Assembly (NCBI GenBank): GCA_030686995.1
Contig: CM060692.1
Location: 10,831,465 to 10,895,464, forward strand
Source of the DNA: Artemisia argyi
Lineage: Eukaryota; Streptophyta; Magnoliopsida; Asterales; Asteraceae
Length of the DNA: 64,000 nucleotides
Reading direction: 5' to 3'
The translations under genes were made by a program, and so were the position numbers. Numbering within the stretch: the first letter of the stretch is position 1; each line of letters begins with the position of its first letter. Under the pieces are notes generated by a model. It did no database searches. It was not told the origin of the DNA and saw only the letters and a program-made list of their open reading frames with translations. This document shows positions 44,907 to 58,020 of the stretch, one piece after another.

Positions 44907-47900
44907 TGAGGAAGGCAGAACCCGTGCTACGCACGGGCTAAGAATCTAATTGTTAATCGTGTATTCTTTCTGTATATTGGCGAGTGTATACTTAATTATT
45001 GTCTAGTATGTTGTATGAAATATTTTAACTTTCTTGTATAAAAATTTAAAAGTGTTTGATGTTGTTTTGGTTTTGTTGTGTTGTATTCTATATATGGGCT
45101 TTTGGTTATTAAGTTGTGATGTCTTTGTTTCTTTGGGCCTATTACTTATTTGCATGATAAAAAAAATGGCTTTGTTTCTTTTGTTCTATTACTTAGCCCT
45201 ACAAAACTTGTCTATTAGATGTTTTTGCATGCTAATATGAAGCACACGGGGTCTATCTAATTGGTCATAGTTTAATGTGCGATAAATATTTTCTTTACTA
45301 AGTTTGTAAGTTAAAGTTTGTGTAATAATGTATATATAATAATACCACATAAACTGTATAAAAATCGTTACAAACCTTTTTTACCTTCATCTCATTTTAT
45401 TGTACAACTAATTTCATTGAAAATTAACATTGAAGTCTAACTAATATTACTCTGTAATAAATTTTATCAATAAACTCAATTCTAAATAGCTAACTAATGA
45501 ATATTAATTAACACACAATTAACAATTCCAAAAACCTTTGGACTCCACTATTATGTCTTAAACATATTTTTTTTTAATTTACAAATAGGTTTGAGAAAAA
45601 TTATATACTTTTTCTTTTATATTCATTATTCAAGTTGTATGCTTACATAAACTAATCATGCTAAAAAGTATCATTTAACCATTTAAATGTTGCTTTACAT
45701 ACATGCTCGTGCACATTTTCTTTAATCAATTCGCACATGTGAGCTACATCAATTGAAAACACACATAAATTACTTGTGTATGAAAATGCATTAACATAAT
45801 ACATATATCTATATATATTGCATTAGGTTAAATCATCAATTATTCTTGCAACCTTTTCAACTTAATCTCAATCCATAACCGACTTTTAATTGTATACTAA
45901 TTACTAAATATCATGTGATAAATTCCGGCAAGCCTTGCCCTTCCATCTCGATGTTGTATATACTTCACATTAAATGCACCGGTTTTGTTTTCCGATAAAA
46001 CTTTGAACTTTTGCTTATGTTTAAAACTCAACTTTTTTATTTGATATTATAATTTACAAACGGATTTAAGTCAAAATTATGTATTTTTCCTTTCTATTCA
46101 TTACTCAATGTGATATTTTTAATATGTCGTGTTTTGCTATTATGGCAAACTCATTTAATTGGCGTAAATATTGGTTTCTCACTAATGATTTTACATATAG
46201 AAAAAGAAAACACTTTGCGATGCGCGTACCTTCTTCTTTTCAATAATAATTCAATTGCACACGATAAATTCATTCTAATATTTCTCAAAGAGCATTCGAA
46301 AGCAACTACTTACATAAACTAATCACACTAAAGTGTATCATTTAACCATTTAAATTTTGCTTTACATACATGCTCGTGCATATTTTCTTGAATCAATTCG
46401 CACATGTGAGCTACATCAATAGAAAACGCACATAAATTAATTGTATATGAAAATGCATTAACATAATACATATATCTATATATATGCTTATCTATAACAA
46501 TCACCTAAATATGTAAGAAACAAATAAAATAGTTGGTATCCCAATCTTTGGTTCCATTTATCTAAGCATACATGATCTTGTGTGATTTTCATGGTACCTA
46601 CGTATGATAACTAAATTAAGAAAAAAAGAAGACCAAGTCAATTACAAAGATCTAAAAGATGTGTGAATCATCTCCAAAATGTTGCAAAAGAGAATTTACA
46701 TACCGCTACCGACAATCAAAGATCTAAAAGATGTATGAATCATCTTCAAATGTACATACGAAATATGATTTTGGCCTGTTTATATAGGCATGAATTAGGT
46801 TAAATCATTAATTATTCTTGCAACCTTTGCACTTCATCTAACCGACTTTTAATTCTATACTAAATGTCATGTGATCAATTCGGGCAACCCTTGCACTTCA
46901 TCTCCTTTCATGATTGTATAGTTATTATGAGGCTGAATTGAATTCCGAGCATTAGTTTTCTTGTACTCTATGCAACTACTAAACGACGCCAACTTATTTC
47001 TAACTCTAAAAACTCTATCATCATAATTACACATTAAATTTAGGGACTAAATTCTTTATTAAGTTTGTAAGTTAAAGTTTGTGTAATAATGTATATATAA
47101 TAATGTCACATAAAGTGTATAAAAATTGTTACAAACCTTTTTAGCTTCATCTCATTTTATTGTACAACTAATTTCATTGAAAATTAACATTGAAGTCTAA
47201 CTAGTATTACTCCGTAATAAATTTTATCAATAAACTCAATTCTAAATAGCTAACTAATGAATATTAATTAACACACAATTAACAATTCCTAAAACCTTTG
47301 GACTCCACTATTATGTCTTAAACTTAATTTTTTTTTTAATTTACAAATGGGTTTGAGCAAAAATTATATACTTTTTCTTTTATATTCATTATTCAAGTTG
47401 CATGCTTACATAAACAAATCATGCTAAAAAGTATCATTTAACCATTTAAATGTTGCTTTACATACATGCTCGTGCACATTTTCTTTAATCAATTCGCACA
47501 TGTGAGCTACATCAATTGAAAACACACATAAATTACTTGTATATGAAAATGCATTAACATAATACATATATCTATATATATTACATTAAGTTAAATCATC
47601 AATTATTCTTGCAACCTTTTCGACTTCATCTCAATCCATAACCGACTTTTAATTGTATACTAATTACTAAATATCATGTGATAAATTCCGGCAAGCCTTG
47701 CACTTCCATCTCGATGTTGTATATACTTCACATTAAATGCACCGGTTTTGTTTTCCGATAAAAGTTTGAACTTTTGCTTAGGTTTAAAACTCAACTTTTT
47801 TATTTGATATTATAATTTACAAACGGATTTAAGTAAAATTATGTATTTTTCCTTTCTATTCATTACTCAATGTGATATTTTTAATATGTCGTATTTTGCT

Positions 47901-50900
47901 ATTATGGCAAACTCATTTAATTGGCGTAAATATTGTTTTCTCACTAATGATTCTACATATAGAAAAAGAAAACACTTTGCGATGCGCGGACCTTCTTCTT
48001 TTCAATAATAATTCAACTGCACACGATAAATTCATTCTAATATTTCTCAAAGAGCATTCGAAAGCAACTACTTACATAAACTAATCACGCTAAAAAGTAT
48101 CATTTAACCATTTAAATGTTGCTTTACATACATGCTCGTGCATATTTTCTTGAATCAATTCGCACATGTGAGCTACATCAATAGAAAACGCACATAAATT
48201 ACTTGTATATGAAAATGCATTAACATAATACATATATCTATATATATGCTTATCTATAACAATCACTTAAATGTGTAAGAAACAAATAAAATAGTTGGTA
48301 TCCCAATCTTTGGTTTCATTTATCTAAGCATACATGATCTTGTGTGATTTTCATGGTACCTGCGTATGATAACTAAATTAAGAAAAAAAGAAGACCAAGT
48401 CAATTACAAAGATCTAAAAGATGTGTGAATCATCTCCAAAATGTTGCAAAAGAGAATTTACATACCGCTACCGACAATCAAAGATCTAAAAGATGTATGA
48501 ATCATCTTCAAATGTACATACGAAATGTGATTTTGGCCGGTTTATATAGGCATGAATTAGGTTAAATCATTAATTATTCTTGCAACCTTTCGCAACCTTT
48601 GCACTTCATCTAACCGACTTTTAATTCTATACTAAATGTCATGTGATCAATTCGGGCAACCCTTGCACTTCATCTCCTTTCATGAATGTATAGTTATTAT
48701 GAGGCTGTATTGAATTCCGAGCATTAAATATCTTGTACTCAATGGAACTACTAAACGACGCCAACTTATTTCTAACTCTAAAAACTCTATCATCATAACT
48801 CCACATTAAATTTAGGGACTGAATTCTTTATTAAGTTTGTAAGTTAAAGTTTGTGTAATAATGTATATATAATAATGCCACATAAACTGTATAAAAATCG
48901 TTACAAACCTTTTTAGCTTCATCTCATTTTATTGTACAACTATTTTCATTGAAAATTAACATTGAAGTCTAACTAATATTACTCCGTAATAAATTTTATC
49001 AATAAACTCAATTCTAAATAGCTAACTAATGAATATTAATTAACACACAATTAACAATTCCTAAAACCTTTGGACTCCACTATTATGTCTTAAACTTAAT
49101 TTTTTTTTTTAATTTACAAATGGGTTTGAGCAAAAATTATATACTTTTTCTTTTATATTCATTATTCAAGTTGCATGCTTACATAAACTAATTATGCTAA
49201 AAAGTATCATTTAACCATTTAAATGTTGCTTTACATACATGCTCGTGCACATTTTCTTTAATCAATTCGCACATGTGAGCTACATCAATTGAAAACACAC
49301 ATAAATTACTTGTGTATGAAACAATTAACAATTCCTAAAACCTTTGGACTCCACTATTATGTCTTAAACTTATTTTTTTTTAATTTACAAATGGGTTTGA
49401 GCAAAAATTATATACTTTTTCTTTTATATTCATTATTCAAGTTGCATGCTTACATAAACTAATCATGCTAAAAAGTATCATTTAACCATTTAAATGTTGC
49501 TTTACATACATGCTCGTGCACATTTTCTTTAATCAATTCGCACATGTGAGCTACATCAATTGAAAACACACATAAATTACTTGTATATGAAAATGCATTA
49601 ACATAATACATATATCTATATATATTGCATTAAGTTAAATCATCAATTATTCTTGCAACCTTTTCAACTTCATCTCGATCCATAACCGACTTTTAATTGT
49701 ATACTAATTACTAAATATCATGTGATAAATTCCGGCAAGCCTTGCACTTCCATCTCGATGTTGTATATACTTCACATTAAAAACACCGGTTTTGTTTTCC
49801 GATAAAAGTTTGAACTTTTGCTTAGGTTTAAAACTCAACTTTTTTATTTGATAGTATAATTTACAAACGGATTTAAGTAAAATTATGTGTTTTTATTTCT
49901 ATTCATTACTCAATGTGATATTTTTAATATGTCATATTTTGCTATTATGGCAAACTCATTTAATTGGTGTAAATATTGTTTTCTCACTAATGATTCTACA
50001 TATAGAAAAAGAAAACACTTTGCGATGCGCGGACCTTCTTCTTTTCAATAATAATTCAATTGCACACGATAAATTCTTTCTAATATTTCTCAAAGAGCAT
50101 TCGAAAGCAACTACTTACATAAACTAATCACGCTAAAAAGTATCATTTAACCATTTAAATGTTGCTTTACATACATGTTCGTGCATATTTTCTTGAATCA
50201 ATTCGCACATGTGAGCTACATCAATAGAAAACGCACATAAATTACTTGTATATGAAAATGCATTAACATAATACATATATCTATATATATGCTTATCTAT
50301 AACAATCACTTAAATGTGTAAGAAACAAATAAAATAGTTGGTATCCTAATCTTTGGTTTCATTTATCTGAGCATACATGATCTTGTGTGATTTTCATGGT
50401 ACATGCGTATGATAACTAAATTAAGAAAAAAGAAGACCAATTTAATTACGTAGATCTAAAAGATGTGTGATTCATCTCCAAAATGTTGCAAAAGAGAATT
50501 TACATACCGCTACCAACAATCAAAGATCTAAAAGATGTGTGAATCATCTTCAAATGTACATACGAAATGTGATTTTGGCCGGTTTATATAGGCATGAATT
50601 AGGTTAAATCATTAATTATTCTTGCAACCTTTCGCAACCTTTGCACTTCATCTGACCGACTTTTAATTCTATACTAAATGCCATGTGATCAATTCGGGCA
50701 ACCCTTGCACTTCATCTCCTTTCATGATTGTATAGTTATTATGAGGGTGTATTGAATTCCGAGCATTAGCTATCTTGTACTCTATGGAACTACTAAACGA
50801 CGCCAACTTATTTCTAACTCTAAAAACTCTATCATCATAACTCCACATTAAATTTAGGGACTGAATTCTTTATTAAGTTTGTAAGTTAAAGTTTGTGTAA

Positions 50901-53900
50901 TAATGTATATATAATAATGGCACATAAACTGTATAAAAATCGTTACAAACCTTTTTAGCTTCATCTCATTTTATTGTACAACTAATTTCATTGAAAATTA
51001 ACATTGAAGTCTAACTAATATTACTCCGTAATAAATTTTATCAATAAACTCAATTCTAAATAGCTAACTAATGAATATTAATTAACATACAATTAACAAT
51101 TCCTAAAACCTTTGGACTCCACTATTATGTCTTAAACTTAATTTTTTTTTTAATTTACAAATGGGTTTGAGCAAAAATTATATACTTTTTCTTTTATATT
51201 CATTATTCAAGTTGCATGCTTACATAAACTAATTATGCTAAAAAGTATCATTTAACCATTTAAATGTTGCTTTACATACATGCTCGTGCAGATTTTCTTT
51301 AATCAATTCGCACATGTGAGCTACATCAATTGAAAACACACATAAATTACTTGTGTATGAAAATGCATTAACATAATACATATATCTATATATATTGCAT
51401 TAGGTTAAATCATCAATTATTCTTGCAACCTTTTCAACTTCATCTCAATCCATAACCGACTTTTAATTCTATACTAATTACTAAATATCATGTGATAAAT
51501 TCCGGCAAGCCTTGCCCTTCCATCTCGATGTTGTATATACTTCACATTAAATGCACCAGTTTTGTTTTCCGATAAAAGTTTGAACTTTTGCTTATGTTTA
51601 AAACTCAACTTTTTTATTTGATATTATAATTTACAAACGGATTTAAGTCAAAATTATGTATTTTTCCTTTCTATTCAATACTCAATGTGATATTTTTAAT
51701 ATGTCGTGTTTTGCTATTATGGCAAACTCATTTAATTGGCGTAAATATTGGTTTCTCACTAATAATTCTACATATAGAAAAAGAAAACACTTTGCGATGC
51801 GCGTACCTTCTTCTTTTCAATAATAATTCAATTGCACACGATAAATTCATTCTAATATTTCTCAAAGAGCATTCGAAAGCAACTACTTACATAAACTAAT
51901 CACGCTAAAAAGTATCATTTAACCATTTAAATGTTGCTTTACATACATGCTCGTGCATATTTTCTTGAATCAATTCGCACATGTGAGCTACATCAATAGA
52001 AAACGCACATAAATTAATTGTATATGAAAATGCATTAACATAATACATATATCTATATATATGCTTATCTATAACAATCACCTAAATATGTAAGAAACAA
52101 ATAAAATAGTTGGTATCCCAATCTTTGGTTCCATTTATCTAAGCATACATGATCTTGTGTAATCTTCATGGTACCTGCGTATGATAACTAAATTAAGAAA
52201 AAAAAAAAAAGACCAAGTCAATTACAAAGATCTAAAAGATGTGTGAATCATCTCCAAAATGTTGCAAAAGAGAATTTACATACCGCTACCAACAATCAAA
52301 GATCTAAAAGATGTGTGAATCATCTTCAAATGTACATACGAAATGTGATTTTGGCCGGTTTATATAGGCATGAATTAGGTTAAATCATTAATTATTCTTG
52401 CAATCTTTCGCAACCTTTGCACTTCTTCTAACCGACTTTTAATTCTATACTAAATGTCATGTGATCAATTCGGGCAACCCTTGCACTTCATCTCCTTTCA
52501 TGATTGTATAGTTATTATGAGGCTGAATTGAATTCCGAGCATTAGCTATCTTGTACTCTATGCAACTACTAAACGACGCCAACTTATTTCTAACTCTAAA
52601 AACTCTATCATCATAACTCCACATTAAATTTAGGGACTAAATTCTTTATTAAGTTTGTAAGTTAAAGTTTGTGTAATAATGTATATATAATAATGCCACA
52701 TAAACTGTATAAAAATCGTTACAAACCTTTTTAGCTTCATCTCATTTTATTGTACAACTAATTTAACTGAAAATTAACATTGAAGTCTAACTAATATTAC
52801 TCCGTAATAAATTTTATCAATAAACTCAATTCTATATAGCTAACTAATGAATATTAATTAATACACAATTAACAATTCCTAAAACCTTTGGACTCCACTA
52901 TTATGTCTTAAACTTAATATTTTTTTTAATTTACAAATGGGTTTGAGCAAAAATTATATACTTTTTCTTTTATATTCATTATTAAAGTTGCATGCTTACA
53001 TAAACTAATCATGCTAAAAAGTATCATTTAACCATTTAAATGTTGCTTTACATACATGCTCGTGCACATTTTCTTTAATCAATTCGCACATGTGAGCTAC
53101 ATCAACTGAAAACACACATAAATTACTTGTATATGAAAATGCATTAACATAATACATATATCTATATATATATATATATTGCATTAGGTTAAATCATCAA
53201 TTATTCTTGCAACCTTTTCAACTTCATCTCAATCCATAACCGACTTTTAATTGTATACTAATTACTAAATATCATGTGATAAATTCCGGCAAGCCTTGCA
53301 CTTCCACTCGATGTTGTATATACTTCGCATTAAATGCACCGGTTTTGTTTTTCGATAAAAGTTTGAACTTTTGCTTATGTTTAAAACTCAACTTTTTTAT
53401 TTGATATTATAATTTACAAACGGATTTAAGTCAAAATTATGTATTTTTCCTTTCATTCATTACTCAATGTGATATTTTTAATATGTCGTATTTTGCTATT
53501 ATGGCAAACTCATTTAATTGGCGTAAATATTGGTTTCTCACTAATGATTTTACATATAGAAAAAAAAAATAATTTGTGATGCGCGGACCTTCTTCTTTTC
53601 AATAATAATTCAATTGCACACGATAAATTCATTCTAATATTTCTCAAAGAGCATTCGAAAGCAACTATTTATATAAACTAATCACGCTAAAAAGTATCAT
53701 TTAACCATTTAAATGTTTCTTTACATGCATGCTCATGCATATTTTCTTGAATCAATTCGCACATGTGAGCTACATCAATAGAAAACGCACATAAATTACT
53801 TGTATATGAAAATGCATTAACATAATACATATATCTATATATATGCTTATCTATAACAATCACCTAAATGTGTAAGAAACAAATAAAATAGTTGGTATCC

Positions 53901-54030
53901 CAATCTTTGGTTTCATTTATCTTAGCATACATGATCTTGTGTGATTTTCATGGTACGTGCGTATGATAACTAAATTAAGAAAAAAGAAGACCAATTTAAT
54001 TACGAAGATCTAAAAGATGTGTGAATCATT
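44907..54030 (-). mobile_element. Inverted Helitron-like element with amplified interior, about 9.1 kb
   Basis: Read on the minus strand it is the same family as 19497-21658. The 3' end at 44907 has the hairpin CCCGTGCGTAGCACGGG (44921-44937) and CTCA before T. The 3' part (44907-45300) occurs once, then an internal segment equal to about 19517-21283 of the relative is tandemly repeated. The 5' terminus TCTATAATACTATAAG is not found at the right; the homology stops at about 54030. Confidence 0.6.
45301..54030 (-). repeat. Tandem array of about five 1.77-kb units
   Basis: The anchor AGTTTGTAAGTTAAAG occurs at 45301, 47062, 48834, 50876 and 52652, giving periods of 1761, 1772, 2042 and 1776 bp. 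The long unit contains an extra ~274-bp internal duplication (49047-49320 repeated at 49321). The fifth unit is truncated near 54030. Each unit has two related half-units (GCTCGTGCA..TTTTCTT..AATCAATTCGCACATG twice) and a minus-strand TATATAAA promoter block (forward 46779, 48541, 50583, 52359). A 70-codon plus-strand frame recurs in each unit but is AT-driven. Units differ by a few percent, suggesting recent unequal exchange. Confidence 0.9.
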
Positions 54031-54047
54031 GATTTTTATTTTTGCAG

Positions 54048-54172
54048 GCCTCAAATAGGAAAGGGATAAGTAAGCCTGGATTAAGCTTGGGCAGTGAGTG
54101 GTATAACGGATGCAATTGCATGAAGAAGTTGCTCGACAAAGGGTTGGTTGTAAAATCAAGCTGCCTCGCAGC
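54048..54172 (+). pseudogene. MUS81-like exon fragment
   Basis: The exon lies between TTTTGCAG and GTAAGT. It encodes KPGLSLGSEWYNGCNCMKK and LLDKGLVVKSSC, matching the winged-helix region of plant MUS81, the structure-specific endonuclease subunit of crossover resolution (Arabidopsis has EWYSGWSCM and KGLVVKSS at this place). The closing phase-2 donor also agrees with that gene structure. No nuclease-domain exon follows within the next 1.3 kb, so this is an isolated fragment, next to the broken end of the Helitron-like array. Gene capture or deletion could explain it. Confidence 0.7.
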
Positions 54173-54179
54173 GTAAGTG

Positions 54180-55482
54180 CATCATGATTTTCTATTTTTC
54201 ATCAAATAGCTTTAAAAGAAACATGTCAAATGGTAAGTATAATAATTGGGAAATAATTATTTACCATTTGGAAAAAAATTATCAGCAACAGCAACTTTTC
54301 TCGCCTTATAAATTCGGAAACAAATTACCGTTTAACGAAGCCAGGTTCTGTTTTTAAAGTGCAATTTCAGCGCGCTAATTAGTTAATGCTCAAACAGGGA
54401 AAAGTGTGTGTACCCGTTTGAACCTGGGAGCATATAACCGTGTTTACAGAGTGACTATTTTAATCGATGCCTCATTTCACCGGTTACCCAAATCTGACCT
54501 ATATCCTTCCTAAAGCTGCTCATTTATGCACTATTGTTGAAGAAGTTCAATGAGGAAAACTCATAAACAAATACTTTGTGTTCATCAGGTATCTGGCACT
54601 ATTCGGAACTGCTGTTTTGAAGCTGGTAATCAGCTGCAACATTTGCTTGAGTTTTTTTTTTACCATGTTCTACTTCTAAGAGTTTCTGAAAACAAGGTAC
54701 CGAGGTTTTTAGTTTTAGTACTTTTATGTATTGTAGAGTCACTTACTTATGTCATATTAATACAAACTTCACAAAAGTAAATACAATATTCGAACATTAG
54801 CTATGCATAACATTTGTCGATAACATTTTTAAAAAATAACCGCCAACTACGACGCCTCGCCGCAACGTGACAGACAGGTGCCCAACTCGTTTCTTTCTAA
54901 AACTTAAAGTCTGAAACTAAACCGAAATAGTTTCCTATTCATGATTCTATGAGTCCAAGAGAGTTAGACATTTTCTGATCCAGCCCCATGTATCACTTAA
55001 CTGGTCCATCTAGCCCAAATACTTATCTATTGGTATTTGGCACAGAACATCTTTTTCTAGATTCCCATTACCCTCTTAAGAGGGATGGAAACTTTTTGAC
55101 ATGTTTTCAAATAAAAATGTTTAATTATAAAGCTCGTTAATTATAATGGATCACAAGGAGCAAATGTTAGGTGAGGTGATCATCAGATAACACCATTGTC
55201 CCACAGTCATGACATGGATCAAAGGCTCTAGCAAGTTCGGAGTGTTCCAACTCGTTGTCTTTATTAAACTAAGCAAATTGAACGAGTCAAGACTATCGTT
55301 ATTTGGATCCATTTTTAGTCGACATGTTCCTATTTTGTAGGCAGTTAATAAGCATATACTACTTCACTATGTGAAAATACAATGCATGCATGTTTTACTT
55401 CCCATGTTTCAACTTTCATGCATGTTTCCCTTTTAATATGTTAGTGGTTTAAGCAGTCTCGTGTCTTTTTATTTGATTATAA
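54180..55482. other. Intergenic/intron-like stretch after the MUS81-like exon
   Basis: No supported gene. A weak exon-like piece occurs near 54550-54700 with an ATCAG boundary. The composition resembles introns. Confidence 0.3.
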
Positions 55483-55708
55483 GAGCACTGGGTGCAGTGA
55501 GGAGGGGAAGCTCCTCATTTGAGGCCCACGGGGTGCCACATCATTTTAACAAACCTCCACAACTAACCCTCTCACTAACAACTAACATCAACTTACTCAT
55601 TTGTGATCAACCACTTACAACTTTATTTTTTTTATACAAATTTTCAAATAAAATAAAATCATTTTATTCAAATAAAAATATAAATAAATTTTTTTATAAA
55701 AAAGTTAA

Positions 55709-55741
<33 letters not shown>

Positions 55742-56123
55742 TTAACTAATAAATTAAAGAAAAACATTAAAAACACTTATCACACATTTAACCAATTCAT
55801 TAAGCCCACTTTATGTAATCCAGCCCAATTCAAAAAAAATAATAATAAATAAATAAAAAAAGGATAAAACCTGCGCTTCTTCTTCACTAACTCTCACACA
55901 CACACACACAATTTATTTACACACAAAAACACAATTTGATTATAAATCGAAAAAAGAAAAAAGAAACGAAACCTCCTAACAATAATACAATTCTCACCCT
56001 CGCTTTGCAGGCGAGGAGGTGCTTGGTGGCGAGCAAAAACTAGGCAGTGGGGTGTGGTGGCGAGCTGTGGCGAACCAGCCACGTTGGAGTGGCGAGCCGT
56101 GTGGCGAGCTGCACCCGGTGCTT
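55483..56123. mobile_element. Harbinger-type MITE, 641 bp
   Basis: The ends are GAGCACTGGGTGCAG and, inverted, AAGCACCGGGTGCAG, flanked by TAA at 55480-55482 and 56124-56126. The interior has an (AAT)n tract (about 55710-55740) and a GGCGAGC-rich region. It has no coding capacity. Confidence 0.75.
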
Positions 56124-56543
56124 TAAATTTTACTTTGTTGCATTGTGAATATAAGAGGGCAAGGAGTGGTAACACCCAATAACACCAAAATACCAGCCAC
56201 GTCAGCGCCACATCATTTTAATACCAAATAACATAACACCAAAAAATACCAAGAGATCATAACACCCAATAACACTACCTTTTGGGACATACTTTTTTTT
56301 AATATTACAATTTATAAATTATGCCCTCAACAATTTCATTCATTAAACATTCAAACACTTCATTAATAAAATTTGAATTTTAAATATATCCCCTCGTATT
56401 TGAATTTAAATTTTAAATATATCCTGCTCGTATTCGAATTTGAAATTTGACTTTGAATTTGAATGAATCCCGCTCTTATTGTTTCAAACGGCTATAAATA
56501 TCATATCATTTTATAAAATTGTTTCAAACTTCAAACATTTGAA

Positions 56544-56906
56544 ATGAATAATCATTGGTCAGCAGAAGAAGAAAACTTGCTAGCTCAAGTTTGGATTGCA
56601 GTTTCTGAAGACGTTGTCAACTACAATGCAAACTCCTTTTGGAACAGGGTTGTAGCCATGTTCTACAATCTTTCTGACGGTGACAATCGAAACAACGATA
56701 TGGTCTCGAGTAAATGGGGAAGACTCAACTGTGAATGTCACAAATTCAATGCTATTTACAAACAGTTGCGGCTTACAACCGGGGACAATCACAGTGTTTG
56801 TCTCATGAATGCAATGACAATTTTTAAAGAACGCTATGGTGGGAAATGCTTCCAATATGTTCACGTATGGGAGGTTTTGAGAAACCACCCCAGATGGGTC
56901 GAATAA
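56544..56906 (+). CDS. Harbinger ORF1, SANT/Myb-like DNA-binding protein, 120 aa
   Basis: The ATG at 56544 follows a GGCTATAAATATC promoter at about 56490. The protein has the trihelix/SANT-type pattern of Harbinger ORF1: WSAEEENLLAQVWIAVSED, a central FWNRVVAMF, KWGRLNCECHKFNAIY and a final HVWEVLRNHPRW. In PIF/Pong elements ORF1 works with the transposase, helping nuclear import and binding of the element ends. The family usually continues for a further 100-200 residues (Lys/Ser-rich tail); here TAA follows at once, so the C-terminus is truncated. No internal stops. Confidence 0.75.
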   Translation: MNNHWSAEEENLLAQVWIAVSEDVVNYNANSFWNRVVAMFYNLSDGDNRNNDMVSSKWGRLNCECHKFNAIYKQLRLTTGDNHSVCLMNAMTIFKERYGGKCFQYVHVWEVLRNHPRWVE

Positions 56907-57094
56907 AATACTTAACGGTGTTGTATGAATTGTTTCGTATCGTATTGTAATGTATTTTTAATATGTTGTAATGTATTTTTGTTTTTAAGGAAATGAATTT
57001 ATTTAAAAGAAACATACTTAAAAGAAACATAGTTAAACGAAATAAAAAAATAATATAAACATAAACTTAAACTTCAATTGTAATCCGGGTGATC

Positions 57095-57655
57095 CTAGGT
57101 TTGAGAGTTGTCTGAGGGATAACCGTCGTCGTAAGGATCAAAGTTCGCAAACTTCGTTGCTTTTAACTCTGCTTCCAACCTGCTAAGCTCCTGCTTCTTA
57201 CTCTCGCTCCAGCCCCCATCTTCTTCATAACCTAGCCGAAAGTGATTCAGATGAGGTTGTTGTTGTTGTTGCTCAACAACTATTGGTGCATCAGATGAAG
57301 TTGATGCACATTGCACTCTTGGTGCATCACATGAACCAGCTGCCACATTTTCCTCAAAACTCCAATGGATCTTGTTGGAGATTTGGGCATGTATCTGATT
57401 CACAAAAGACCACAACGTCTCACTAACGGCGACGTCTTTACAATATTCATCGTACAAAAACTGGTCTATCACAGCTTTGCGTTCTTCCGATATGTCTTTG
57501 CACTCAACGTATCGTTCTCTCAACGTTGTTTGAGTGCTTTTGCGAGCTCAAACTTCTTAATAACTTAGACAATAGCATTTTGTCGATCCGTATCGTCTTT
57601 GTTTTTTGAGATACTTTTGCAGTTGTTCGATGGTTTGTGGGAGACGACAAGCCAT
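57095..57655 (-). pseudogene. Convergent ORF in Harbinger element 1, frameshifted, function unknown
   Basis: An ATG at 57653-57655 opens MACRLPQTIEQLQKYLKK, then a small frameshift near 57570-57600 (in a TTGTTTTTTG run) breaks it. The rest reads openly from 57523 to 57095: RERYVECKDISEERKAVIDQ, a Gln run QQQQQ, and a charged C-terminus ending GYPSDNSQT. A minus-strand TATAAATA lies about 85 bp upstream. The helical, charged profile suggests coiled coils. I do not recognise it and it may be an accessory ORF of the element. Confidence 0.5.
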
Positions 57656-57780
57656 TGTTTTTTTTCGTGTGTGCGAAATATAAGTATATGAGTGGTTTTC
57701 TTTTGTTGGCGAGAATACAACTATAATTAATGGATATTTATAAGGTTTTAAAAAAAAAATGAAAAATAGCCGTTGGTTTC

Positions 57781-58020
57781 AAACGTTTTTTTTTTTTTTT
57801 TTTTTTTTTTGAAAATCAAAATGTATACGTTACAATAAAGAGGGGTTGTTTATTTTTTATTTTAATTATTTAATTATATATTATTTATTTTCGCACGTTA
57901 CAACGTGTGTTGATACAATAACGCAAACCAAAACGCTGGTCCAATGCAAGAGCCAAGGGAATGGTGTTAACGCAATAACGCCGTTGGTTTGCTTCCACAT
58001 CAACGAAATCGAGTTGATGC
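57781..58020. other. Right subterminal region of Harbinger element 1
   Basis: A T-run of about 24 (57788-57811), then AACGC-rich sequence (CAATAACGC, GGTGTTAACGC) leading to the TIR. Similar CGTTATTG-type words occur next to the left TIR of element 2. Confidence 0.5.

Noticed and set aside
44921..45300. Canonical plus-strand Helitron end at CTAA after the hairpin (44946)
   Set aside because: The flank beyond it (TTGTTAATCGTG onward) is also shared with the 19.5-21.66-kb relative, so the real boundary is on the other side of the hairpin.
45034..52084. Recurring 70-80-codon plus-strand frames (46110, 47872, 49885, 51687) and the related frame at 45034
   Set aside because: They recur because the DNA is a tandem array. 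The content is hydrophobic and AT-driven, with no start context, and similarity between copies equals that of the surrounding DNA.
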